A stretch of DNA of 64,000 nucleotides from CBFHMJ01 sp965656875 (GCA_965656875.1 CBFHMJ010000018.1:1-64000), one strand, 5' to 3'; positions 43,232-52,560 are shown, numbered from the stretch's first letter. The notes: generated by a model from the letters alone, not told the origin. Made by a program: numbers and translations.

Positions 43232-43804
43232 CTAGTTGAGAGTTGCTGTTATTTTACGAATTTCTTCATCGGTTATTACATCATTAATCAAACGACCTGC
43301 TAGAGCATTTAAGTCTCTCTCAATACGCGCCTTGTCGAAGGATAGTGGTCCTTGTTGTTCTCCTGAAGCATAAAACGTTTTACTGAATTTATCCGGAGTC
43401 TGAGTAATTTCAACCAGCACTTCCATTCTCATTGTTGCTTTGTAGTTGAAATGTGTCTGCATGATTTCAACGTGAATCTGGTTCAATTTGATGGTAATCG
43501 CAGTATCAGCCGTTACTTGATGTAGTACACCGAATGATGCAAATCCTTCGCGAAACTGCTGGTTAAATCGTTTCTGGATATCTTCTGAGGGTTTCAGGTA
43601 AGTGACACTGTCATCAGGATGTTTAACTGAAACGAGAGCGTACAATGTTCTTTCGTCGACAACATTGATATCAGCTGTACCAGATGTGATTATCGTATTG
43701 CTGAAACTAACGTCTGGATAGAAAATAATGTGATTTGGGCTGCTGCTACATCCGGTAAGTATCAACAGTGAAATAAGGTAAGCAAATAAGTAATTCTTTT
43801 TCAT
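43232..43804 (-). CDS. yajG: YajG family lipoprotein
   Basis: A 190-aa predicted outer-membrane lipoprotein. The lipobox ILTGC is at residues 15-19 after a short hydrophobic leader. The mature part carries the YajG pattern SGTADINVVDERTLY and QFREGFASFGV with a C-terminal LAGRLINDVITDEEI. Function is unknown. E. coli yajG neighbours ampG and is divergent from bolA, and both genes are within 6 kb here. Confidence 0.88.
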   Translation of the reverse strand: MKKNYLFAYLISLLILTGCSSSPNHIIFYPDVSFSNTIITSGTADINVVDERTLYALVSVKHPDDSVTYLKPSEDIQKRFNQQFREGFASFGVLHQVTADTAITIKLNQIHVEIMQTHFNYKATMRMEVLVEITQTPDKFSKTFYASGEQQGPLSFDKARIERDLNALAGRLINDVITDEEIRKITATLN

Positions 43805-43839
43805 GACAGAGCAGCTCTATGAGTTAAGTGATGGCAGAA

Positions 43840-44991
43840 TTAGCGCTTAACACATGACAAGACAACAAACTTTTTATTGCTTGCTACCGTTGTAACGTGC
43901 CCAAACAATCGTTTGAGTTTGACATGATATTGTAAATGTCGATTACCAACAATTCTTAACTCTCCACCTTTATCCAAAACGTGACGAGCGTCTGTAAACA
44001 TCTGCATAGCGATATGATCGGTAATGGTTTTTTGTTGATGAAATGGAGGATTACACAGTACAAGGTCAAATTTCTGGTCGCGAAGCTCGGACAGCGAGTC
44101 ACTGAGTATGAATTGGTGTCGCTGATAATCATCAGGAAAATTTTCTTGTAGTGAAGCTTTAGCAGAAGCGATAGCCGCGTAACTTTCATCAACAAATGTG
44201 ATACTGGAATCTGGGTTTTTCAGTAAAGCAGCCTGGCCGATTACACCATTGCCACATCCTAAATCCAGTATTCTGACTGGCGCATGAGTTGATGGAAGTG
44301 CAGGTATAAATGCACGCGCACCAATGTCGAGACTTCCTGCAGAGAAGACATTGGCAAAGTTGATCAGGGTTAGTGGCTTTCCGGTTAATGCTGCTTCTGT
44401 TTGCCAGATGATGGGATCAGGAGAATCAACGGGTAACTGATTGCTGGTACTAATGATGAGGCGAGATTTTTTCTTAGCCAGAGACGTCTTCGTTTCACCA
44501 ATCATCTTTTCAAAGATTTTTAGAGTTGAAGTATGGATATCTGTTGTTTTCCCCGCCGCAATAACGTGTGTTTTGTCTGAAATATACGGTTTCAGGTTAC
44601 ATAATAAATGCTCAAGATAGGTGTTGTTCTTTGGGACTTTTATAAGCACTAAATCATAATGCCCATGGAGTGAATCATGACTACCGGCAAAGGTTATCTG
44701 ACTCATATCAAGGTCATTTTTTTTTGCATTAAATTGGGTTGCTAATGCAGAAACCCAGGAATCTGACTGGCTGGTAATCGGATATCGATGGAACCAACAA
44801 GCGAGCGCACCGAACTGATCATTGATAATTAAAATGCGTGACGAGTCAGTCAGGCACTCCATTTCTTCGACGGTTTCAATCAAATATTCGTCTGCCGAAT
44901 CCCAGGCTTGCAATGAATTGTTGCTGTTTTTATCGGGTGGGAAGCGGAAAAGATTGACTGATTTATCAAAGATGCAAAGTTCAGTTTTCAT
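43840..44991 (-). CDS. rlmG: 23S rRNA m2G1835 methyltransferase RlmG
   Basis: SAM-dependent enzyme with tandem methyltransferase-like domains. The N-terminal half (about 1-190) is a degenerate copy; the C-terminal half has the SAM motif ILDLGCGNGVIGQAALLKNP near 242-262 and the catalytic NPPFHQQKTITDHIAMQMF near 301-319. The length of 383 aa and the NPPFH context fit RlmG (E. coli 378 aa) rather than RsmC. It lies upstream of yajG on the same strand with a 35-base gap and may lead that unit. Confidence 0.9.
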   Translation of the reverse strand: MKTELCIFDKSVNLFRFPPDKNSNNSLQAWDSADEYLIETVEEMECLTDSSRILIINDQFGALACWFHRYPITSQSDSWVSALATQFNAKKNDLDMSQITFAGSHDSLHGHYDLVLIKVPKNNTYLEHLLCNLKPYISDKTHVIAAGKTTDIHTSTLKIFEKMIGETKTSLAKKKSRLIISTSNQLPVDSPDPIIWQTEAALTGKPLTLINFANVFSAGSLDIGARAFIPALPSTHAPVRILDLGCGNGVIGQAALLKNPDSSITFVDESYAAIASAKASLQENFPDDYQRHQFILSDSLSELRDQKFDLVLCNPPFHQQKTITDHIAMQMFTDARHVLDKGGELRIVGNRHLQYHVKLKRLFGHVTTVASNKKFVVLSCVKR

Positions 44992-45122
44992 GAGTGGATT
45001 ATTGTATTGCCGGGACTATTTAAATTGGTGGGCATTTTGTCACGTTCACTCCATCAGTAAAACCCATTTTATGGTAACCTCCGGATTTGCCGTGTATTGA
45101 CTCTAAAAGGTAATTGCTGTTT

Positions 45123-45719
45123 ATGCTTCTCGGGCCTGAAACTATTCCACTAAACGACGGAAGGATTATTTATTTTCCTCAGTTTCTTACGTTTGAAGAA
45201 GAGCATAATTATTTCAATAGTTTGATGGCCGAAACAAAGTGGCGACATGATGAAATCACTATGTTTGGCAAGCGAGTAAAGATCCCTCGTTTGCAAGCCT
45301 GGTACGGCGACAAAGGGCTTGATTACACTTATTCAGGCCTAACCATGGAGCCGGAATCCTGGACCAGTGTTTTACTTCAGTTAAAACAGCGTGTTGAAGA
45401 AGCTGCTGCTCAGCCCTTTAATACGGTGTTGTTAAATTTATATCGAGATGGCCAGGACAAAGTAGGTTGGCATAGTGATGATGAGCCAGAATTAGGAAAA
45501 CACCCTCAGATAGCGTCATTAAGTCTTGGTGAAACACGTAAATTTGCGATGAAGCACAAAGCAACCGGTGAGAAGTTTGATTTAGTTCTGCCTGGTGGGA
45601 GTTTGTTAATTATGGCTGGTGAAACACAACAGTTTTGGCAACATACTATACCAGCACAAAAGAGAGTAATTGCGCCGAGAATTAATTTAACGTTTAGGAC
45701 AGTGAAGCCCTTTAATTAA
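45123..45719 (+). CDS. AlkB-like Fe(II)/2-oxoglutarate dioxygenase
   Basis: Dioxygenase of the AlkB superfamily, which removes alkyl groups from nucleic acids. The iron ligands are visible: GWHSDDE (His 117, Asp 119) and QHTIP (His 174), and the 2-oxoglutarate-binding Arg residues lie in PRINLTFR (186-192). NLYRDGQDKVG and KIPRLQAWYGD match the substrate lid region of ALKBH2/3-like proteins. The ATG at 45123 is 12 bases from AAGG; a TTG at 45114 is only three bases from it, so the exact start is uncertain. It stands alone. Confidence 0.93.
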   Translation: MLLGPETIPLNDGRIIYFPQFLTFEEEHNYFNSLMAETKWRHDEITMFGKRVKIPRLQAWYGDKGLDYTYSGLTMEPESWTSVLLQLKQRVEEAAAQPFNTVLLNLYRDGQDKVGWHSDDEPELGKHPQIASLSLGETRKFAMKHKATGEKFDLVLPGGSLLIMAGETQQFWQHTIPAQKRVIAPRINLTFRTVKPFN

Positions 45720-46094
45720 CGGAGTTTGAGAGAAAAAGGCGAGCATTTTTATCTCACGCAAAACAGTTTTCAGTATTAAAATTTGATTTTTTATAATCCA
45801 ATCGTATTAAGAAATAGCCTTCCGACAAACAATAACTTAGCTTAAATTTAAATTTCCTGACGATTTTAAATCGGATTTTCCAATAACTTTTGCTCTATAC
45901 TCTTTGATTCCTCTGTCAGAAAAAATAACTGAGTGAACCGAAAGTCGGTTGACGAAGCCATAATGACAGATGATTATCGTGACTGTTTAGTTATTGAATT
46001 ATAAAGGTAATTGAGGCAATCGGTAGCGTTTTGGCTATGTGATTAGTGAGTTTGTAGGATTGCATCAATAACAAACTAAGGTGAAGGTGCTGTA
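45720..46094 (+). other. Long region upstream of bolA with small hairpins
   Basis: About 375 bases without a gene. Between 45917 and 45985 three inverted repeats follow in sequence: TCAG/CTGA, AACCGA/TCGGTT (45936-45950, AAG loop) and ATAAT/ATTAT. Part of this (GACGAAGCC after the second hairpin) weakly recalls a cyclic-di-GMP-I aptamer, but the rest of that motif is absent. It probably holds the bolA promoter and leader. An AAGGTGAAGG sequence precedes the ATG. Confidence 0.5.
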
Positions 46095-46442
46095 ATGTTG
46101 ATACAGAATGTCATTGAAGAAAAGTTAATGAAGGCTTTTGAGCCACATCATCTGGATGTGGTGAATGAGAGTTATATGCACAATGTGCCGACAGGTTCGG
46201 AGTCACATTTCAAAGTAACGATTGTAACGGATAACTTTGAAGGGCAACGTCTATTACAACGCCACCGTGCTGTGAATAAAATCCTGTCTGAAGAGTTGGC
46301 TGAGCGTATTCATGCATTAGCATTACATACCTACACGACTCAAGAATGGTTTGAATACTATTCTGATACACCGAGAATGAGTCCTAAATGCCTTGGAGGT
46401 AGTAAAAAAGATAGTGTAGCGCTGGACAAACGCGAAGCTTGA
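46095..46442 (+). CDS. bolA: BolA family protein
   Basis: BolA is a small stress and growth-phase regulator that partners with monothiol glutaredoxins in Fe-S handling and affects cell shape. The 115-aa product carries the family pattern LDVVNESYMHNVPTGSESHF, KVTIVTDNFEGQRLLQRHR with the conserved His, ELAERIHALALHTYTTQEW. The C-terminal tail after about 95 is variable. It is on the opposite strand from yajG, as in E. coli, though rlmG and the AlkB-like gene lie between. Confidence 0.95.
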   Translation: MLIQNVIEEKLMKAFEPHHLDVVNESYMHNVPTGSESHFKVTIVTDNFEGQRLLQRHRAVNKILSEELAERIHALALHTYTTQEWFEYYSDTPRMSPKCLGGSKKDSVALDKREA

Positions 46443-46647
46443 AGCCTTGATGATCTGTTTTAGTGAATGTAAGGATGAAACATTCACATCGAGGGAAAAG
46501 ATGAAAAACCCGCAACAGTAAGCCGTTTTCATATAAAACCTAAACGTTTAGGTTAATTTGGCTCACCCGTTCGGGTTTTCACTTTTGACACCAACGCTGA
46601 ACTATATTTCCTTTCAATTGTTGAGTACCAACAGAATTACACTGACT
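46443..46647. other. Structured intergenic region between bolA and yacG
   Basis: GTGAATGT/ACATTCAC (46463-46487) forms an 8-bp hairpin shortly after bolA. GAGGGAAAAGATG followed by CCCGCAACAGTAAGCC (about 46491-46525) resembles the core of a cobalamin riboswitch, but the B12 box is missing. AACCTAAACGTTTAGGTT (46537-46554) is a perfect 18-bp palindrome. No gene lies downstream on the plus strand, so a cis-regulatory role is unclear; a bolA 3' UTR or small RNA is possible. Confidence 0.45.
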
Positions 46648-46896
46648 TTAGTGTGTATTACTTCCTTTTTCCATATCAGCCAGCATAGCTTCTATATCTT
46701 CAATCTGTTCAGGTGTAAGAGGTTTATCTTGTTCAGCAGGCGCTGGTTTTTTGTCTGATATTACAAATCCTTCAGATGCCCACTCGCCTAAATCGATCAA
46801 CTGGCAACGTTTACTACAAAATGGGCGATTAGGGTAGGACTCATCCCACGTAATACTTTTATTACAGGTGGGGCAGTTTATTTTGGTAACGGGCAT
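46648..46896 (-). CDS. yacG: DNA gyrase inhibitor YacG
   Basis: Small zinc protein that binds GyrB and inhibits gyrase. The four zinc Cys are CPTC (8 and 11) and FCSKRC (27 and 31), followed by the family's QLIDLGEWASEGF. The 82-aa product has an acidic Glu/Asp-rich tail. It is the last gene of the pilus-coaE-zapD-yacG order seen in many gammaproteobacteria. Confidence 0.95.
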   Translation of the reverse strand: MPVTKINCPTCNKSITWDESYPNRPFCSKRCQLIDLGEWASEGFVISDKKPAPAEQDKPLTPEQIEDIEAMLADMEKGSNTH

Positions 46897-46924
46897 GATG
46901 TATCCGGCTTGAATAGTGAATTTA

Positions 46925-47671
46925 CTAGCAACACGCTAGTTGAAACAGGACGGGTGTATCGACATTCGCTTTCCCTTGTTCATCACACAAGCGCATAAAG
47001 CGTATGGCATAACGGTATTTGTTGCCGCTTACTGTAGGAAAAATACCATCTTCTGGTTGGTATTTTATCCGTAGAAACTCGAAATCTTCGGTATTCCCCT
47101 GGTAGAAGCCTTGCTCGGCTTCCAATGGAGTAAATTGCGATTGCTCTCTGGCTAAAGTAAGAACGATTGTAATTGCTTCATTAAAGGGAGCGATAAGAGA
47201 AAACCATTGACTAATCTTTTCATTTCTCAATGTTTCATTCGAACTCAACCAGAAGTGAAGATGAGGCAAGTCAAACGCACAATGGCCACCAGGAATTGAG
47301 AAACGTTGCTTTACACCACTTAGAAATGTGTCGTCTTTAAGCTCGCCGATACAGCGAGACACGGACATTAAATCGGTTTGTAACTGGATGACTTTCTGTA
47401 AGGTTGATTGCAAAGCTGTGTCGCAGACTTCAGGATGTTGGGACCATTGAACAAGACGTTTCTCGTTCTTTTCCAGATCTTTGACAAGATCATTTCTGAT
47501 ATCGTTACGATCTAAAACATCCAGTAATGAAAATAGTCCGTCAAAGAAAGGAATATACTGCATTTCCTGATTCAGCGAGCGATTGACGTTGAGCTGATGG
47601 AATAAGTGTTCGATTCGCATATAGGTGCGAAGCTTTTCACTCAGTGGATGTTCGTAAATTGTCAGACTCAT
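46925..47671 (-). CDS. zapD: Cell division protein ZapD
   Basis: FtsZ-associated protein that bundles protofilaments at the division ring. The 248-aa product starts with the family pattern IYEHPLSEKLRTYMRIEHLF and includes FFDGLFSLLDVLDRNDIR and the C-terminal MRYAIRFM-like strand (YRYAIRFMRLCDE). Length is normal. It lies 28 bases before yacG and about 310 bases after coaE. Confidence 0.95.
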   Translation of the reverse strand: MSLTIYEHPLSEKLRTYMRIEHLFHQLNVNRSLNQEMQYIPFFDGLFSLLDVLDRNDIRNDLVKDLEKNEKRLVQWSQHPEVCDTALQSTLQKVIQLQTDLMSVSRCIGELKDDTFLSGVKQRFSIPGGHCAFDLPHLHFWLSSNETLRNEKISQWFSLIAPFNEAITIVLTLAREQSQFTPLEAEQGFYQGNTEDFEFLRIKYQPEDGIFPTVSGNKYRYAIRFMRLCDEQGKANVDTPVLFQLACC

Positions 47672-47983
47672 ATCAATGTTTTTGTTGCCAAATTTCAGGT
47701 TTTTCAGCGGTATGCTGAAAAAGCCACACGCCGTTTGGGATAAATAATCGGGCTAATCGTCACCGACTTGCTCAAACTCTATACAATTTTACTCTTTTGT
47801 AAAGATTGCAATGAATGGTGTTATAGCTATAGCGATTAAAGAAACTGTGATTATAGAGCTTCTCGGCCTGTTTTACTAAGTTAGTGTAATAATGAGCGAT
47901 TACAACGCCAGGCGCTCATCCAGTTAAATAAATGCAGCTTACGATAGCGGATAGCAGATGATATCGTTATTTCTATAGCTTGT
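47672..47983. other. Intergenic region between coaE and zapD
   Basis: About 310 bases without a credible gene. A 9-bp perfect hairpin TTTTTCAGC/GCTGAAAAA (47700-47722) sits about 30 bases upstream of the zapD start. Its lack of a following T run on the minus strand makes it more likely a leader structure than a terminator. No RNA gene was recognised. Confidence 0.5.
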
Positions 47984-48604
47984 TTAGTTCTTTCGTCTTG
48001 AATGCTGCCTGGCCATCTCAAGATATTGTTCATGTAATGGTGGCAGTTGCTGCATAAGGCTTTCTACGTTTCCCGAGTTATCGACAATATCATCAGCTCT
48101 GTTCAATCGTTCATCACGATTTATCTGTGCATTGATGATTGCGTTAACATGTGAAGCTTCCACGGTATCCCGGCTAGATGTTCTACTAACTTGAATTTCA
48201 ACAGGTACGTCTACAACCAGCACTCTGTCACAGTATTTTTCTAGTTTATTTTCCAGTAATAATGGTGCTGACAAAATGCAGTAGGGAGAATTGGCTGCTA
48301 TTAACTGTGATTGCATTGCCTCTCTAATGACGGGGTGCATCAGGTTATTTAACCATGACTTTTGCTCATCACTATTAAAAATGATGTCACGTAATGCTCC
48401 TCGATTCAGGGTGCCATTGGCTTGTAAAATCTCAGGGCCAAAGCGCTTTTCAATATCTCTCAGACAAGGGCTGCCGGGAGCAACTACGTCCCTGGCAACA
48501 ATATCTGCATCGACAATTGTGATCCCCCAATCCGCAAATGCATTGGTTACAGTTGTTTTTCCGCTGCCAATTCCGCCTGTTACACCAAGAATAAAATCAG
48601 ACAT
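47984..48604 (-). CDS. coaE: Dephospho-CoA kinase
   Basis: Final enzyme of coenzyme A synthesis. The P-loop is GVTGGIGSGKTTV at about 8-20, with DADIVARDVVAPGSPCL and NNLMHPVIREAM following. At 206 aa it is full length. Its start overlaps the end of pilD by eight bases, as in related genomes, so the two are translationally linked. Confidence 0.97.
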   Translation of the reverse strand: MSDFILGVTGGIGSGKTTVTNAFADWGITIVDADIVARDVVAPGSPCLRDIEKRFGPEILQANGTLNRGALRDIIFNSDEQKSWLNNLMHPVIREAMQSQLIAANSPYCILSAPLLLENKLEKYCDRVLVVDVPVEIQVSRTSSRDTVEASHVNAIINAQINRDERLNRADDIVDNSGNVESLMQQLPPLHEQYLEMARQHSRRKN

Positions 48605-49526
48605 ATAAGAAATTCTTTACGTAGTAATTGATAATTTGTTCACCCCAAAAGAGTGAAATAAATCCAGCGATTGCCAGATAAGGGCCAAATGGAATTTGAA
48701 GATCTTTACCTTTCTTCTGGCGCATAATGATGACGATACCAAAAGCCGCACCGACAAATGAGGATAATAGAATCGTTAATGGAATGACTTGCCAGCCAGC
48801 CCAGGCACCAAAAACAGCCAATAATTTGAAATCACCATAGCCCATTCCTTCTTTACCTGTCAGGAGTTTAAAGACATGGTAAATACTCCATAAACTCAAA
48901 TATCCCACCATCGTGCCGATAATTGCTTCGCCTGGTGAAATCGTATTTCCCAAAGTACTCAGGAACAAGCCAAGCCAGATGAGAGGCAGTGTTATTGAGT
49001 CGGGAATGTACATGTGATCGAGGTCAATGAAGGTAATGGCGATCAAGCCCCAAATCAGCAGTAACCAGCAGGTGGTAGTGAAAAATACTGAGGTATCAGC
49101 TGTAACGTCAGTGTTTGTAGCTGAAAAGATGGCAAAGCCAATCCAGACGGAGAGTAATCCGGTTAATAGTTCAATGAGTGGGTAACGAACGGATATTGGT
49201 GCAGAACAGGATGAGCACTTGCCTCGTAAAAATAGCCAGCTGATCACTGGAATATTTTCCCATGCTCTTATTTTATGTTGGCAGGATGGACAGCGACTGG
49301 GCGGCCAGGCGAGATTGAATTTACCGTCCTTTGAAGGTTGTTCCGGCTGTGCATCGGGATTGTCTGATAAAATCAGCTGACATTCGCTTTTCCATTGCCG
49401 CTCCATCATGACTGGTAGACGATATATAACAACGTTTAAAAAACTGCCGACCATTAAGCCAAAAATAAACAGAAAGGCGAGGGCCGCTTCCGGGTAGATA
49501 GTGGAAAACGTGAGTAGTGTTTGCAT
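48597..49526 (-). CDS. pilD: Type IV prepilin peptidase/N-methyltransferase
   Basis: Inner-membrane aspartyl protease that cleaves pilin leaders and methylates the new N-terminal Phe. The cytosolic tetracysteine motif is visible (RCPSC near 93-97 and KCSSCSAPI near 118-126). Catalytic Asp motifs are FIDLDHMYIPD and GMGYGDFKLLA. Several membrane spans follow. The length of 309 aa is somewhat above the usual ~290 because of an insertion before the first Cys pair. It lies in the pilB-pilC-pilD order. Confidence 0.96.
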   Translation of the reverse strand: MQTLLTFSTIYPEAALAFLFIFGLMVGSFLNVVIYRLPVMMERQWKSECQLILSDNPDAQPEQPSKDGKFNLAWPPSRCPSCQHKIRAWENIPVISWLFLRGKCSSCSAPISVRYPLIELLTGLLSVWIGFAIFSATNTDVTADTSVFFTTTCWLLLIWGLIAITFIDLDHMYIPDSITLPLIWLGLFLSTLGNTISPGEAIIGTMVGYLSLWSIYHVFKLLTGKEGMGYGDFKLLAVFGAWAGWQVIPLTILLSSFVGAAFGIVIIMRQKKGKDLQIPFGPYLAIAGFISLFWGEQIINYYVKNFLYV

Positions 49527-49554
49527 GTTATTTTACTTCTTTATACTTCGTGGA

Positions 49555-50805
49555 TTAAACGATTTTACCCATGTCGAAAATAGGCAGATACATCGCAATA
49601 ATTAATCCACCGATTAACACACCGAGAACAACCATAATAAGTGGTTCCAGTAAGCTGGTTAGCCCGTCTACGGCATCATCAACTTCTTGTTCGTAAATGG
49701 TGGCGACTTTGTCGAGCATATCGTCAATCGCACCGGATTCTTCACCGATTGATACCATTTGCACGACCATTTCAGGAAAAACACCGCTGTTTTTCATGGC
49801 GTAATTCATCTGATTCCCTGCTGAGACTTCTGCTCTGATTTCCAGAATGGCATCTCGATACAGGGCATTACCAGAAGCTCCAGCAGCGGATTGTAGTGCG
49901 TCGATGAGTGGTACGCCAGCAGCAAATGTAGTGCTTAGTGTTCTGGCATAGCGTGCTATTGCCGCTTTGTTCAGAATAAGGCCAAAAACCGGGAGTTTTA
50001 ACATGGCTTTATCTACGTTGTCTCGGAATGACTGACTGCGTTTATGGGTTTGTTTGAACACATAAATGAATGCAATGATGGCGCTGAGTACGATCCACCA
50101 GTATGCCTGCATGATCTCGGAGATATAAATGACAAATACAGTAAACGCCGGCAGCTCCGCTCCAAACCCTTCAAAAATTTCCTGAAACTGTGGAACCACA
50201 AAAATCAGGAGGATAGAGGTCACGATGCCTGCTACCGTTAGTACGGCAGTCGGGTAGAACATTGCTTTTTTAATTTTAGATTTAAGCGCTTCAGCTTTTT
50301 CTTTATAGGTCGCGATTCGATCATAAATATGATCGAGTGCACCTGACTGCTCACCAGAATGGACCAGGTCACAGTACAAAGAATCAAAATATTGAGGAAA
50401 GCTACGAAGAGAATCGGAAAGTGGACGACCAGCCTGGACCTGTTCGGTGATATCGTTGATTAATTTACGAAGTTTGCCATTTTCAGCACCTGCCGCAATC
50501 ATCTCCAACGACTGAACCAGAGGTACGCCGGCACCCAGCATAGTGGCCACCTGACGACTGAAGATAGCAATATCAACCGGTTTTATCGGTTTTTCACCAT
50601 CCATGCCGAATAAGGGCTTGGGTTTTTTTCGCACTTTCAGTGGTGTAATTGTCTGGCGGCGAAGCTGAGCCTTTACTTCTGCGGCGTTTTTACCAGGCAT
50701 TTCACCTGTAACTTTTTTGCCGCGTCGATTAACGCCTTGCCAGGTGAAAACCTCAGCTGCTTTTTTAGTTGCTTTGCTCTTCTCTATTTTTTCCATTTGA
50801 GCCAT
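49555..50805 (-). CDS. pilC: Type IV pilus inner-membrane platform protein PilC
   Basis: Polytopic GspF/PilC protein that couples PilB to the growing pilus. The 416-aa product has two repeated halves: the first from about 75 (FSRQVATMLGAGVPLVQSLE) and the second from about 280 (RYARTLSTTFAAGVPLIDAL). The spans lie at about 180-205, 230-250 and 385-410. The MVSIGEESGAIDDMLDKVA box is present. It lies 48 bases after pilB. Confidence 0.97.
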   Translation of the reverse strand: MAQMEKIEKSKATKKAAEVFTWQGVNRRGKKVTGEMPGKNAAEVKAQLRRQTITPLKVRKKPKPLFGMDGEKPIKPVDIAIFSRQVATMLGAGVPLVQSLEMIAAGAENGKLRKLINDITEQVQAGRPLSDSLRSFPQYFDSLYCDLVHSGEQSGALDHIYDRIATYKEKAEALKSKIKKAMFYPTAVLTVAGIVTSILLIFVVPQFQEIFEGFGAELPAFTVFVIYISEIMQAYWWIVLSAIIAFIYVFKQTHKRSQSFRDNVDKAMLKLPVFGLILNKAAIARYARTLSTTFAAGVPLIDALQSAAGASGNALYRDAILEIRAEVSAGNQMNYAMKNSGVFPEMVVQMVSIGEESGAIDDMLDKVATIYEQEVDDAVDGLTSLLEPLIMVVLGVLIGGLIIAMYLPIFDMGKIV

Positions 50806-50853
50806 TTCACGACCTTTGCGATTCAGCGGAACAAATTAACTGACAGGGATTGA

Positions 50854-52560
50854 TCAGGTAACCCGATTTATTTCTGACAAACTACATACACCGTCAATGA
50901 CTTTTTGAATACCAGACTGACGAATAGTGTTAATCCCTTCTTTTTGTGCCTGAGCAGCAATTTCCAGCGAATTGCCGTGATCCATAATAATTCGTGCCAT
51001 TTCACCGGATACCGGCATTACTTCGTAGATACCAACGCGACCTTTGTAACCGTGGGTGCAGCGATCACAACCTGCGGCTTTATAAATAGTCATTGTTGGA
51101 ATTTTGTCAGCAGGAAATCCATTCGCTAACAGTTCGTCTTCCGGTAATTGTTCAGGCTCTTTGCAATGATTGCACAAACGTCTTGCCAGACGTTGAGCAA
51201 TAATGAGTGATACGGTTCCTGCAATGTTGTAACCGGGTATGCCCATATTCATTAAACGGGTTAACGTTTCCGGTGCTGAGTTGGTATGTAAAGTTGATAG
51301 AACAAGGTGGCCGGTTTGTGCTGCTTTAATGGCTATTTCTGCGGTTTCCAGATCGCGAATCTCACCCACCATGATCACATCAGGGTCCTGGCGTAAAAAT
51401 GCTTTTAATGCTGTTGGAAATGTTAAACCAGCTTTATTGTTAATCTGGACTTGATTAATACCGGTGAGATTGATTTCAACAGGATCTTCAGCGGTTGAGA
51501 TATTCCTCGCTTCAACGTTCAGGATATTAAGGCCGGTATATAAAGAGACCGTTTTTCCCGACCCGGTAGGACCGGTAACCAGAATCATTCCCTGAGACTG
51601 ACTAAGCGCGCTTAAGTAACGTTCTTTTTGCTTTTCAAGATAGCCCAGGGCGTCGATACCCAGGGTTGCGCTGGATGCGTCCAGAATCCGCATGACGATT
51701 TTTTCTCCCCACAGAGTAGGGAGAGTACTCACCCGAAAATCAATTGATTTATTTCGTGTCAGTTTGAGCTTGATACGTCCATCCTGCGGTACACGTTTTT
51801 CAGCAATGTCGAGTTTTGACATGACTTTAAGGCGAGCGGATAAACGACCGGACAGCTCCACGGGAGGGCGAGCGAATTCATGTAACATGCCATCAACACG
51901 GAAACGGATACGATAGCTTTGTTCATAAGGTTCGAAGTGTAAATCTGACGCACCGCGTCGGATGGCATCCATCAGGATTTTGTTGATGTAGACAATAATT
52001 GGCGCATCATCTTTTTCCTGATTGGCTGAATCTTCTTGTTCTGTGGTGTCTTCGACTTCAAATTCACTGAATTCTTTAAAGTCGAGATCTGAAATATCAA
52101 GATGACTGGAAGACTCTTCAAAGAGCTTTTCGATCGCATGGTGAAGTTTGTCAAATTCGCAGATTATCGTTTCAGCCTGAAGCCCGGTATTGAATTCAAA
52201 ATCTTCTATTGCATCGAGTTGTGTGGGGTCGGCTACCCCGAGAAACATGGTTTTGTCACGTTTAAAGAGTGGAAGAACGCCATGTTTCTGAATCAGTTTT
52301 TCATTACGAATATCGTCGGGAATGGCTTTAACTTCGAAATAATCTAAGTCCAGGCGGGGATAGTTCATTGCTTCAGCAACAATGATTGATAACTCGGCTG
52401 AACTCATGAAATTGCCATTCACGATAAGTTCGGCAACAGACTTATAGTTGTTGTTACTGGCGAGGTGTAATTCAAGCTTTTTCCGGTCAAGGCGTCCGTT
52501 ATTACACAGGCGTTGTACCAGAGGTGTTGATAAGAAGTGGTTAACGTTTTTGATCGACAT
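50854..52560 (-). CDS. pilB: Type IV pilus assembly ATPase PilB
   Basis: Hexameric ATPase that drives pilus extension. Walker A is GPTGSGKT at 330-337; the Walker B region is VIMVGEIRDLETAEIA and the His box is GHLVLSTLHTN. A tetracysteine zinc site is seen in LCNHCKEPE and CDRCTHGY near the C terminus. The N-terminal ~150 residues form the GSPII_E_N (MshEN-type) domain, which in relatives binds c-di-GMP. An acidic linker lies at about 165-185. It starts two bases after a small unknown gene. Confidence 0.97.
   Translation of the reverse strand: MSIKNVNHFLSTPLVQRLCNNGRLDRKKLELHLASNNNYKSVAELIVNGNFMSSAELSIIVAEAMNYPRLDLDYFEVKAIPDDIRNEKLIQKHGVLPLFKRDKTMFLGVADPTQLDAIEDFEFNTGLQAETIICEFDKLHHAIEKLFEESSSHLDISDLDFKEFSEFEVEDTTEQEDSANQEKDDAPIIVYINKILMDAIRRGASDLHFEPYEQSYRIRFRVDGMLHEFARPPVELSGRLSARLKVMSKLDIAEKRVPQDGRIKLKLTRNKSIDFRVSTLPTLWGEKIVMRILDASSATLGIDALGYLEKQKERYLSALSQSQGMILVTGPTGSGKTVSLYTGLNILNVEARNISTAEDPVEINLTGINQVQINNKAGLTFPTALKAFLRQDPDVIMVGEIRDLETAEIAIKAAQTGHLVLSTLHTNSAPETLTRLMNMGIPGYNIAGTVSLIIAQRLARRLCNHCKEPEQLPEDELLANGFPADKIPTMTIYKAAGCDRCTHGYKGRVGIYEVMPVSGEMARIIMDHGNSLEIAAQAQKEGINTIRQSGIQKVIDGVCSLSEINRVT

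Noticed and set aside
45936..45985. Possible cyclic-di-GMP-I riboswitch upstream of bolA
   Set aside because: Only the GAAA-like loop and GACGAAGCC piece resemble the aptamer; the GGCAAACC-type 5' arm and the second stem with its receptor are missing. Kept only as an uncertain structured leader.
46488..46530. Possible cobalamin riboswitch after bolA
   Set aside because: The GGGAA and CCCGCAACAGTAAG core pieces are present but too close together. The B12 box is absent and no gene follows on that strand.
47700..47722. Hairpin upstream of zapD as a coaE terminator
   Set aside because: The 9-bp stem is clear, but its T run precedes rather than follows the stem on the transcribed strand and it lies about 260 bases beyond coaE. 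It is more likely a leader hairpin of zapD.
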